Assembly (NCBI RefSeq): GCF_042668085.1
Contig: NZ_JBHVBO010000167.1
Location: forward strand, 1 to 9,132
Reading direction: 5' to 3'
Source: Isoptericola sp042668085
GTDB taxonomy: Bacteria > Actinomycetota > Actinomycetes > Actinomycetales > Cellulomonadaceae
DNA length: 9,132 bases
Shown: positions 1 through 5,536 of the stretch, piece by piece
Layout: every line of letters starts with the position of its first letter
Numbering within the stretch: position 1 is the stretch's first letter
Translations under genes and position numbers: made by a program
The notes under the pieces: generated by a model
Databases searched by the model: none
The model's input: only the letters and a program-made list of their open reading frames with translations
What the model was told of the DNA's origin: nothing

Positions 1-7
1 CCCGCGG

Positions 8-586
8 TCAGTGCTCGAGGACCTCGACGGCGGTGTCCAGGCAGTGCAGCGCGCTCGGCGGGTCCACGCGCACCAGGGTGAAGGCGCTGATGACGAGCGC
101 GGTGCAGACGTCGGCGAGCCGGTCGGCGTCGGCGGTCGTCGCGTCCGGGCGCCCCGCGACCACCCCGCGCCGCAGGGCGCCGCGCAGCTCGGCGCGGTAG
201 TCGGCGACGGTGCGACGCACGGCCTCGTCGGCCGCTATCGGGGAGCCTGACGTGTTGACGAGCAGGCAGCCGGAGGTGCCCTGGACCTCGTCCGCGCGGG
301 CGAGAGCCGCGCGCAGGCCGGTGAGGTACTCGACGAGCGCGCCGGGGGCGACGTCGTCGGCCACGAGCGGGCGCAGGCGTGGCCGCACGACTTCGTCCAG
401 GTAGCTCTGCACGGCGGCGTCGAAGAGCCCGCGCTTGGAGCCGAAGGCGTGGTAGATGCTCGACCGGTTCAGCCCGGTGGCGCGCTCCAGCGCGGGGACG
501 GACGCCTCCGCGTAGCCGTCGCGCCAGAACACCTCGCGCGCCGCCCGGACCGCCTGCTCGGTCTCGAACCCCTGCGCCCTGCCCAT
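8..586 (-). CDS. TetR/AcrR-family transcriptional repressor
   Basis: This is a 192-residue one-component DNA-binding regulator of normal TetR length. The N-terminal helix-turn-helix covers about residues 28-55, with recognition helix motif GLNRSSIYHAFGSK. The C-terminal ligand/dimer domain carries GCLLVNT (106-112), a block seen in one TetR subgroup, with Cys107 at its head; other cysteines are Cys161 and Cys182. The start is an ATG at 586 with a good Shine-Dalgarno, GGAGG at 591-595 (minus strand). It is transcribed away from a DUF1304 gene and an MDR oxidoreductase, and two TetR-type palindromes lie in the shared gap, so it very likely represses itself and both neighbours. The signal is not visible. 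A reactive electrophile or enone sensed through Cys107, as in the NemR type of TetR regulator, is an inference from the neighbouring reductase. Family assignment is firm; ligand is unknown. Confidence 0.93.
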   Translation of the reverse strand: MGRAQGFETEQAVRAAREVFWRDGYAEASVPALERATGLNRSSIYHAFGSKRGLFDAAVQSYLDEVVRPRLRPLVADDVAPGALVEYLTGLRAALARADEVQGTSGCLLVNTSGSPIAADEAVRRTVADYRAELRGALRRGVVAGRPDATTADADRLADVCTALVISAFTLVRVDPPSALHCLDTAVEVLEH

Positions 587-601
587 CGTGCCTCCAGGTT
601 G

Positions 602-643
602 TGTAACGCTCGTTGCAGTATATACAGTGGACCGACCGTTACA
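602..643. promoter_or_regulatory. Twin TetR-type operator overlapping divergent promoters
   Basis: Two 16-bp palindromic sites lie 26 bp apart centre to centre. The left is TGTAACGCTCGTTGCA at 602-617 (6 of 7 outer pairs symmetric); the right is TGGACCGACCGTTACA at 628-643 (5 of 7). Together they form a larger dyad: 602-614 and 631-643 match as inverted repeats at 11 of 13 positions. Between them, GTATATAC (618-625) is the only AT-rich stretch nearby and offers -10 boxes on both strands: TATACA (621-626, plus, with TTGTGT at 599-604, 16 bp spacer) and TATACT (622-617, minus). A dimer on either site would block polymerase. Operator identity is inferred from symmetry and position. Confidence 0.72.
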
Positions 644-687
644 GAATCGACCCGGCGATCGCGCCGGGCAGGCAGCAGGGGGGACCG

Positions 688-1086
688 ATGGTCGTCGCAG
701 GGCTCGTCCTGGCAGGGATCGCAGCTGCGCTCCACGTGTTCATCTTCTGGCTCGAGTCGGTCGCGTGGACCACACCCCGGGCGCGCGCCACGTTCGGCAC
801 CACCGAGCAGGAGGCCGCCGCCACGCGTGAGCTGGCGTTCAACCAGGGCTTCTACAACCTGTTCCTCGCCGTCGTGACGGCGGTCGGCATCGTACTCGTC
901 GCGCTCGGGAGCATGGCCGGCACCACGGGCGCGGGCGCGGCCCTCGTGCTCGCCGGCACCGGCAGCATGCTCGCCGCCGCGCTCGTCCTGTTCCTCTCCT
1001 CGCCCGGCAAGCGCAGCGCCGCCGTCAAGCAGGGCACCGTGCCGCTGCTCGCCGTCGTCGCCCTCGTCGTCGGCCTCGCGCTCTGA
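688..1086 (+). CDS. DUF1304 small integral membrane protein
   Basis: This 132-residue protein has four predicted membrane segments (about 1-22, 57-75, 80-103, 113-132). The family block lies between the first two: His16, Glu23, Trp27 and the motif NQGFYN at 52-57, typical of DUF1304 proteins. The family has no established biochemical function. The ATG at 688 is chosen because AGGGGGG (678-684) precedes it; an upstream TTG in the same frame at 613 would put coding sequence through the operator and promoter. It is the first gene of the rightward transcript, with 31 bp between its stop and the oxidoreductase start, so the two are probably co-transcribed and controlled by the divergent TetR repressor. 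Families of this kind often sit beside TetR genes, which suggests a stress or detoxification role, but that is inference. Confidence 0.88.
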   Translation: MVVAGLVLAGIAAALHVFIFWLESVAWTTPRARATFGTTEQEAAATRELAFNQGFYNLFLAVVTAVGIVLVALGSMAGTTGAGAALVLAGTGSMLAAALVLFLSSPGKRSAAVKQGTVPLLAVVALVVGLAL

Positions 1087-1117
1087 ACCTCACCATCGGA
1101 AGAAGGCTCCACCCCGC

Positions 1118-2134
1118 ATGTCCACGATCGTCAGCACCCAGATCCAGCTCGCCGCCCGCCCCACCGGGTGGCCCACGCCGGACGACTTCCGCACCGTGCA
1201 GGTCACGTACGGCGACCTCGAGCCGGGGCAGGTCCGCGTCGCCAACGAGTTCGTCTCCGTCGACCCGTACATGCGGGGGCGCATGAACGACGTGAAGAGC
1301 TACGTCCCGCCCTTCGCGCTGGGGGAGACCATGACGGGGGGCGCGGTCGGTCGCGTCGTCGAGTCCGCGTCCGACGACGTGCCCGTGGGCGCCGTCGTGC
1401 TGCACCAGCACGGCTGGCGCGACGTCGCGCAGGAGGACGCGCGCGGCTTCCGCGTCGTGCCGGAGCTGCCGGGCGTGCCGCTGTCGCTGTACCTGGGCAC
1501 GCTCGGCATGACCGGCCTGACCGCGTACGTCGGCCTCACCGCGATCGCGGGCCTGAAGGAGGGCGACACCGTCTTCGTCTCCGGCGCGGCGGGCGCCGTC
1601 GGCACCGCGGTGGGCCAGATCGCACGGCTGCTGGGCGCGAGCCGCGTCGTCGGCTCCGCCGGGTCGGCCGAGAAGGTCGAGCTGCTCACCTCGAAGTACG
1701 GCTACGACGCCGCGCTGAACTACAAGGACGCGCCGGTGCGCGAGCAGCTGCCCGCGCTGGTACCCGGCGGCGTCGACGTCTTCTTCGACAACGTCGGCGG
1801 CGACCACCTCACCGCCGCGCTCGACGTGATGAACGACGGCGGACGCGTCGCGCTGTGCGGCGCCATCGCCGGCTACAACACCACCGACCGCGTGCCCGGC
1901 CCGGACAACATGGCGAACCTCATCACCCGCGGGCTGCGGCTCGAGGGCTTCACGCTGGGCGGCTACCTCCACCACGGAGCCGAGTTCCGCGAGCTCATGA
2001 CCGGCTGGTTCGCCGACGGGAAGATCGCCTACGACGAGACCGTCGTCGACGGCATCGAGAACGCCCCGCAGGCGTTCCTCGACATGATGCGCGGCGCCAA
2101 CACCGGGAAGATGGTCGTCCGCACGGCGCGCTGA
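1118..2134 (+). CDS. NADP-dependent oxidoreductase, zinc-free MDR family (CurA/YncB/PTGR-like)
   Basis: This 338-residue protein belongs to the medium-chain dehydrogenase/reductase superfamily. The N-terminal GroES-like catalytic domain has the family signature DPYMRGRM at 49-56; the nucleotide-binding Rossmann domain starts near 150 with SGAAGAVG at 155-162 and continues through FDNVGG at 223-228. GTLGMTGLTAY (127-137) is the usual hinge block. The cysteine/histidine zinc ligands of alcohol dehydrogenases are absent. Relatives reduce the double bond of alpha,beta-unsaturated ketones and aldehydes with NADPH, so detoxification of reactive enones is the best guess; the exact substrate cannot be read from sequence. 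A Shine-Dalgarno-like GAAGAAGG (1099-1106) precedes the ATG. It follows the DUF1304 gene and is probably under the same TetR control. Full length, no damage seen. Confidence 0.93.
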   Translation: MSTIVSTQIQLAARPTGWPTPDDFRTVQVTYGDLEPGQVRVANEFVSVDPYMRGRMNDVKSYVPPFALGETMTGGAVGRVVESASDDVPVGAVVLHQHGWRDVAQEDARGFRVVPELPGVPLSLYLGTLGMTGLTAYVGLTAIAGLKEGDTVFVSGAAGAVGTAVGQIARLLGASRVVGSAGSAEKVELLTSKYGYDAALNYKDAPVREQLPALVPGGVDVFFDNVGGDHLTAALDVMNDGGRVALCGAIAGYNTTDRVPGPDNMANLITRGLRLEGFTLGGYLHHGAEFRELMTGWFADGKIAYDETVVDGIENAPQAFLDMMRGANTGKMVVRTAR

Positions 2135-2162
2135 TCCCGTGTCGGTCCCGCGTCAGCCGCGC
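2126..2162. terminator. Hairpin between convergent genes, containing both stop codons (candidate bidirectional terminator)
   Basis: GCGCGCTGA (2126-2134) pairs with TCAGCCGCGC (2153-2162) with one bulged base, giving a 9-bp GC-rich stem and an 18-nt loop. The stem includes the TGA of the rightward oxidoreductase and the TGA of the leftward methyltransferase. There is no U-tract on either side, so intrinsic termination is unproven, although tailless GC hairpins are common at actinobacterial gene ends. Confidence 0.4.
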
Positions 2163-2893
2163 TCGACCGCCCGGGCGACGAACACCCACTCCAGCCCGGG
2201 GCGGTCGGGCGCGTCGCGCACCTGCTCCACGACGTAGCCGGCGTCCTCGAGCGACGCGCCCAGCTCGTCGTGCTCCCGGAACCGCAGCGTCGAGCTCGAG
2301 TGCAGGACCCGGCCGTCGGGGAGGACGAACGTGCCCCGGAAAGTCACGAGCGGGAGCGACACGTCGACAAGGTCGGTCCACGTCTCGACGACGCCGAACC
2401 CCGGCACGTCGGTGCGCCGGTGCGTACGGTCGCGCGTCCATCGCTCCCAGAACCGCCGGCTCGGGTCCCGGATCTCGAACACCAGGTGCCCGGCGGGGGC
2501 CAGCGCGGCGTGGACGCCCCGCAGGGTCGACGACCAGTCGTCGTCCGTGAGGAAGACCTGCGCCACGTTGCCCGTCATCGTCGCGAGGTCCGCCCGTGGC
2601 GCGGGCAGCGTGGGAAGAGCCGTCGCGTCGCCGTGCACCCAGCGCACCCGCGCCGCACCGGGCTTGGCGCGCGCCACGTCGAGCGACGCGCCCGCCGGGT
2701 CGACCCCGACGACGTCGTACCCCTCGCCGGCGAGCAGGCAGGCGAACGTGCCGGTCCCGCAGCCGACGTCGAGCACGCGGCGCGGGCCCAGCTCGCGGGC
2801 GAGCGCCAGGTACGGGTCGAGGTCGCCGCGGTCCGGTTCGAGCGGGTCGTACAGCCGGGCGAGCGTGGGGTCGGCGAAGATCGCGTCGGGCAC
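2153..2893 (-). CDS. Class I SAM-dependent methyltransferase
   Basis: This is a 246-residue Rossmann-fold methyltransferase. Motif I is LDVGCGTGTF (41-50), the SAM-binding glycine loop; the acidic residue after strand 2 is Asp65 in GVDPAG; GDAT (88-91) is the adenine-contacting region; the next strand carries DLATMTGNVAQVF (102-114). The second half is a beta-rich region (about 150-235) in place of a recognisable substrate domain, so the methyl acceptor is unknown. The start is a GTG at 2893 with only a weak CGGGAC upstream. It lies 52 bp downstream of metZ on the same strand, so it may be the third gene of the SAM-riboswitch operon. As a SAM consumer it would fit there, but read-through across the gap is inference. 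The 3' end faces the oxidoreductase. Confidence 0.88.
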   Translation of the reverse strand: MPDAIFADPTLARLYDPLEPDRGDLDPYLALARELGPRRVLDVGCGTGTFACLLAGEGYDVVGVDPAGASLDVARAKPGAARVRWVHGDATALPTLPAPRADLATMTGNVAQVFLTDDDWSSTLRGVHAALAPAGHLVFEIRDPSRRFWERWTRDRTHRRTDVPGFGVVETWTDLVDVSLPLVTFRGTFVLPDGRVLHSSSTLRFREHDELGASLEDAGYVVEQVRDAPDRPGLEWVFVARAVERG

Positions 2894-2945
2894 GTCCCGA
2901 CCGTAGGCACGACCGGCGGGGGCGGCCCAGGGATTTCCTGCGGCG

Positions 2946-4220
2946 TCAGGCGCGCAGGGCCTGCTCGACGTCCTCGACGAGGTCCCGTGGGTCCTCGAGC
3001 CCGATCGACAGGCGCACCGTCGTCTCGGCGATCCCCACCTTGGCGCGGCCCACGGGGCCGAGCTTGCGGTGCGTCGTCGTGGCGGGGTGCGTGACGATCG
3101 ACTTCGCGTCGCCGAGGTTGTTGGAGATGTCGACGACCTGCAGCGCGTCGAGGAACGCGAACGTGCGCTTCTTCGCCTCGGCCGGTTCCGTGCCCTCGGG
3201 CACGGCGAGGTCGAACGTCACGACCGTGCCGCCGCCGGACTGCTGTGCCTTGGCGAGCTCGTGCTGCGCGTGCGACGGCAGGAACGGGTAGCGCACCCCG
3301 GTCACGCCGTCGAGCCCCTCGAGCGCGGTCGCGACCTCGAGCGCGGCGGCGTTCTGGGCGCGCACCCGCACGTCGAGGGTCTCCAGCCCCTTGAGCAGCA
3401 CCCAGGCGTTGAACGGGCTCAGCGACGGGCCCGTGTTGCGCACGAACGTCTGCACCGGCCCGGCGAGGAACTCCTCCGAGCCGAGGATCGCGCCGCCGAG
3501 CACGCGCCCCTGCCCGTCGATGTGCTTGGTGGCCGAGTAGACGACGACGTCCGCGCCGAGCTCGAGCGGCTTCTGCAGCACGGGCGTCGCGAACACGTTG
3601 TCCACCACGACGACGGCGCCGGCGGCGTGCGCGAGCTCGGCCACCCGTCGCACGTCCACGAGGTCCTGCATGGGGTTGGACGGCGACTCGAAGAACACGA
3701 CGTCGGCCGGCGTGGCGAGGGCCTCCTCCCACTGCGAGGTCACGTGCCCGTCGACCAGGTCGACGCGCACGCCCCACTTGGCGAGGATCTCGTCGTAGAT
3801 GACGTTGGTGGACCCGAACAGGGCCCGCGCCGAGACGATGCGCGACCCGCTGGAGACCAGCGCGGCGAGGGTGTTGAACACCGCCGACATGCCGGACGCC
3901 GTGGCGTAGCAGGCCTCGGCGCCCTCGATGAGGCGCAGGCGCTCCTCGAACGTGTGCACCGTCGGGTTGCCGTACCGCGAGTACAGGAACTGCGACCGCT
4001 CGCCGGCGAACGCGGCCTCGGCGTCCGCCGCCGAGCCGTACGTGTACCCCTGGGTGAGGAACAGCCCCTCGGACATCTCCTGGAAGTCCGAGCGGCGGTG
4101 CCCGCCCCGCACGGCCAGGGTCGCGGGCCGGACAGTGGCGGGCAGCGGGCGCGAGCCGCCGAAGGTCGTCGGGTCGGCACCCGGGCCGGTGGGGACGTGC
4201 TGGCCGTGCGAGGCGCTCAC
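2946..4220 (-). CDS. metZ: O-succinylhomoserine sulfhydrylase (PLP-dependent Cys/Met metabolism enzyme)
   Basis: This 424-residue enzyme forms homocysteine from an activated homoserine ester and sulfide, the direct sulfhydrylation route to methionine. It is a fold-type I PLP enzyme: SRYGNPT at 81-87, phosphate-binding SGM at 109-111, Asp207 in VDNVFATP (contacts the PLP ring nitrogen), and YSATKHIDGQGR at 228-239 with Schiff-base Lys232. The KHIDGQGR form is typical of MetZ; I cannot decide between O-succinyl- and O-acetylhomoserine as donor. The GTG start at 4220 overlaps the upstream stop as GTGA, with GGAGG about 9 nt upstream, so translation is coupled to the rhodanese. Upstream codons in the frame belong to the rhodanese region and are not used. 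The rhodanese-metZ pair is known elsewhere in Actinobacteria (Rv0390-Rv0391 in Mycobacterium tuberculosis). The operon is led by a SAM-type riboswitch. Confidence 0.94.
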   Translation of the reverse strand: MSASHGQHVPTGPGADPTTFGGSRPLPATVRPATLAVRGGHRRSDFQEMSEGLFLTQGYTYGSAADAEAAFAGERSQFLYSRYGNPTVHTFEERLRLIEGAEACYATASGMSAVFNTLAALVSSGSRIVSARALFGSTNVIYDEILAKWGVRVDLVDGHVTSQWEEALATPADVVFFESPSNPMQDLVDVRRVAELAHAAGAVVVVDNVFATPVLQKPLELGADVVVYSATKHIDGQGRVLGGAILGSEEFLAGPVQTFVRNTGPSLSPFNAWVLLKGLETLDVRVRAQNAAALEVATALEGLDGVTGVRYPFLPSHAQHELAKAQQSGGGTVVTFDLAVPEGTEPAEAKKRTFAFLDALQVVDISNNLGDAKSIVTHPATTTHRKLGPVGRAKVGIAETTVRLSIGLEDPRDLVEDVEQALRA

Positions 4221-4687
4221 GCGCGGGCCTCCGCCGTCGCCTCCGGGGCGTAGGCGCCCCAGGGCAGGCCGCGGACCTTCCAGCCCTCGCGGTCGCGCAC
4301 ACCGTCGAAGCCGGGGCCACCCTCGAAGCCCTCGAGCACGTTGTACGCCGGGCCCAGACCCGACGCCGTCGCGAGGCGCGCCGCGCCGATCGAGCGCTGG
4401 CCGGAGCGGCACAGGAAGACGATCGGCCGGTCCGCGGTCACGCCGGCCGTGGCGAGCTCGGCGAGGAAGCCGGCGTTCGGGCGCCCGCCCGCCTGCACCC
4501 ACTCGACGAAGAGGGGATCCTTGCCGGCGGTGCTGGTGTCCGGCACGCCGATCGCGCGCCACTCGCCCTCGGTGCGCACGTCCACGAGGACGGCGTCCGG
4601 GTCGCCGACGAGCAGGTCCCACGCCTGCTGCGGGGTGAGGTCGCCGGCGTAGCCCTCGGCCGGGCGGGGATCGATCTGGGTGCTCAT
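4217..4687 (-). CDS. Single-domain rhodanese-like sulfurtransferase
   Basis: This 156-residue protein has one rhodanese domain. The N-terminal part contains VLVDVRTEGEW (33-43), the substrate-side DVR block; the active-site loop is C93-RSGQR-S, with Cys93 placed to carry persulfide sulfur; a GFEGG turn (120-124) and a C-terminal WKVRGLPW segment (136-143) follow. Length is a little over the usual 100-140 for single-domain forms. Rhodaneses move sulfane sulfur between carriers. Next to metZ it may deliver or channel reduced sulfur to homocysteine synthesis, but the donor is not shown. The ATG at 4687 has a strong Shine-Dalgarno, GGGAGGA (4699-4693), which overlaps the 3' strand of the riboswitch P1 helix. 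It is the first gene of the operon and overlaps metZ by 4 nt. Confidence 0.93.
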   Translation of the reverse strand: MSTQIDPRPAEGYAGDLTPQQAWDLLVGDPDAVLVDVRTEGEWRAIGVPDTSTAGKDPLFVEWVQAGGRPNAGFLAELATAGVTADRPIVFLCRSGQRSIGAARLATASGLGPAYNVLEGFEGGPGFDGVRDREGWKVRGLPWGAYAPEATAEARA

Positions 4688-4697
4688 CGCAGTCCTC

Positions 4698-4807
4698 CCA
4701 TCGGTCGTGGCGGTAGCACCCTCGTCCGGTACGGCCGCCGTCGCCGGCGACCGGCCCGCGGGTTGCTGCGGCGTCGACGTGCCACGTCACTCGGCCGCTC
4801 GGGATGG
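4698..4807 (-). ncRNA. SAM-I-clan riboswitch (SAM-I/IV-variant type) ahead of rhodanese-metZ
   Basis: Reading leftward from 4807, all elements of the SAM-I clan core appear in order. P1 is CCATC (4807-4803) with GATGG (4702-4698). P2 is GCGGC (4798-4794) with GCCGC (4772-4768), with an upper stem GACG/CGTC and a kink-turn-like GAGTGAC...GTCGAC. The conserved GCAACC is at 4766-4761. P3 is ACCC/GGGT enclosing GC-rich hairpins. The conserved GGGTGCTA is at 4721-4714. The P2 loop TGGC (4784-4781) can pair with GCCA (4711-4708) as the pseudoknot. No P4 fits between the core and P1, unlike ordinary SAM-I. The P1 3' strand runs into the Shine-Dalgarno GGGAGGA, so SAM binding should block translation of the rhodanese and, through coupling, metZ. 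Class naming is from memory of consensus, not a covariance search. Confidence 0.78.
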
Positions 4808-4815
4808 TCCTGGCG

Positions 4816-4846
4816 ATCGTACGACAGCCGTCCGCGTGCTGGTCAC
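4816..4846 (-). promoter_or_regulatory. Candidate promoter of the rhodanese-metZ operon
   Basis: On the minus strand, -10 TACGAT (4821-4816) is preceded by GTGACC (4846-4841, four of six matches to TTGACA) with a somewhat long 19-bp spacer. The predicted start, near 4809, falls just before riboswitch P1 at 4807, which supports this placement. Confidence 0.5.
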
Positions 4847-4907
4847 CCCGTCTCGCGACCCGAACACGGCGTGGCCGGGCAGCCGACCCACGGTCCGTCC
4901 GCGGCGA

Positions 4908-5423
4908 TCAGTCGTCGTCGTCCTCGCCGAAGTGGGCGACGTGCGCGTGCTCGTGGTGGGCGATGTAGAGCCGCAGCTCGACGTCGCGGCCGTCGGCCTG
5001 CTGCGCGAGCACGCGGTCGATGCGGTCGGACTCGCGGCCCGCGGCGTCGACGATGACGTCGGCGTGCTCCTTCGTGTCCCTGCCCGACCAGGTTCCGGCC
5101 TCCGCGAGGGCGGCCTGCGCGTCGGCGGTGCCGGCGGCCAGGTCCGTGCCGGTGAGCCGCTCCACCTCCGCGCGGTCGAGCGTGATGACCGTCTTGTCGT
5201 CGTCGGAGTAGCGGACCGTGTACGCCGAGGGGTCCGGCTCGGCCGACGTCGCGGTCTCGTCCGCCTGCTCCCCGGTGCCGGCGGTCTCGTCGGCGGGCTG
5301 GGACGCCGTGCCCGACGCGCCCAGGTCATCGAACTCGGCGTCGGGGGTCGGGGACGCGCACGCGCCCAGGCCGAGGAGGCTCGCGAGGGCGATCGGCGTC
5401 AGTCGGCGGGGAAGGTGTCGCAT
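4908..5423 (-). CDS. Predicted lipoprotein with His/Asp-rich C-terminal tail
   Basis: This 171-residue secreted protein has a signal peptide: basic MRHLPRR, hydrophobic core 9-20, lipobox LGAC with Cys22 as the lipidated residue. A low-complexity Ala/Glu/Asp/Thr linker (23-66) follows, then a small folded region (67-155) with predicted beta strands around YTVRYSDDDKTVITLD. The protein ends in HHEHAHVAHFGEDDDD (156-171), a likely metal-binding tail. No family is recognised. The ATG at 5423 has AGGAGAG five or so nucleotides upstream. It lies 113 bp downstream of the kinase gene, same strand, and has its own ECF-like promoter at 5470-5499. I infer it is an output or sensory partner of the sigma/kinase pair. 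A small extracytoplasmic metal- or redox-related lipoprotein is possible, but function is not established. Confidence 0.85.
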   Translation of the reverse strand: MRHLPRRLTPIALASLLGLGACASPTPDAEFDDLGASGTASQPADETAGTGEQADETATSAEPDPSAYTVRYSDDDKTVITLDRAEVERLTGTDLAAGTADAQAALAEAGTWSGRDTKEHADVIVDAAGRESDRIDRVLAQQADGRDVELRLYIAHHEHAHVAHFGEDDDD

Positions 5424-5445
5424 GGTCTCTCCTGGTCGATGGAGC

Positions 5446-5462
5446 CAGCACGATCGGTGCTG
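5446..5462 (-). other. Leader hairpin ahead of the lipoprotein gene
   Basis: CAGCAC (5446-5451) and GTGCTG (5457-5462) form a perfect 6-bp stem with a 5-nt loop in the predicted 5' leader, between the -10 element and the Shine-Dalgarno. It may stabilise the message; no control role is shown. Confidence 0.4.
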
Positions 5463-5469
5463 ACCTCCG

Positions 5470-5499
5470 TGAGTCGTCCGCGCCGCCGGAAAGGTTGCA
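5470..5499 (-). promoter_or_regulatory. Candidate ECF-sigma promoter for the lipoprotein gene
   Basis: On the minus strand, TGCAACC (5499-5493) is followed after exactly 16 bp by CGACTCA (5476-5470). An AAC-containing -35 and a CG-type -10 with 16-bp spacing is the general form of ECF sigma promoters and unlike the housekeeping pattern. The ECF gene two cistrons upstream is the obvious candidate to read it. A clear copy of the motif is not seen upstream of the sigma gene itself. Confidence 0.5.
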
Positions 5500-5522
5500 C
5501 GCGGACCGAGATCTCTTTCCGG
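5486..5522. repeat. Perfect 8-bp inverted repeat around the lipoprotein -35 element
   Basis: CCGGAAAG (5486-5493) and CTTTCCGG (5515-5522) are exact inverted copies separated by 21 bp; the inner arm touches the -35 TGCAACC. It could be a regulator site, or a stem-loop at the end of the kinase transcript, whose stop is at 5537. There is no U-tract, so termination is weakly supported. Confidence 0.5.
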
Positions 5523-5536
5523 GTTTTCTTTCGGCG

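Noticed and set aside
613..687. Longer DUF1304 protein from a TTG at 613
   Set aside because: It has no Shine-Dalgarno and would cover the operator and promoter; ATG 688 has AGGGGGG.
4221..4790. Upstream extension of the metZ frame to 614 codons
   Set aside because: The extension overlaps the whole rhodanese gene and the riboswitch and reads as low-complexity Arg/Gly. The GTG at 4220 has a Shine-Dalgarno and the GTGA overlap.
4698..4807. SAH riboswitch ahead of rhodanese-metZ
   Set aside because: The leader has GCAACC with GGGTGCTA and the TGGC/GCCA pseudoknot of the SAM-I clan, and the downstream genes make methionine precursors; they do not recycle SAH.
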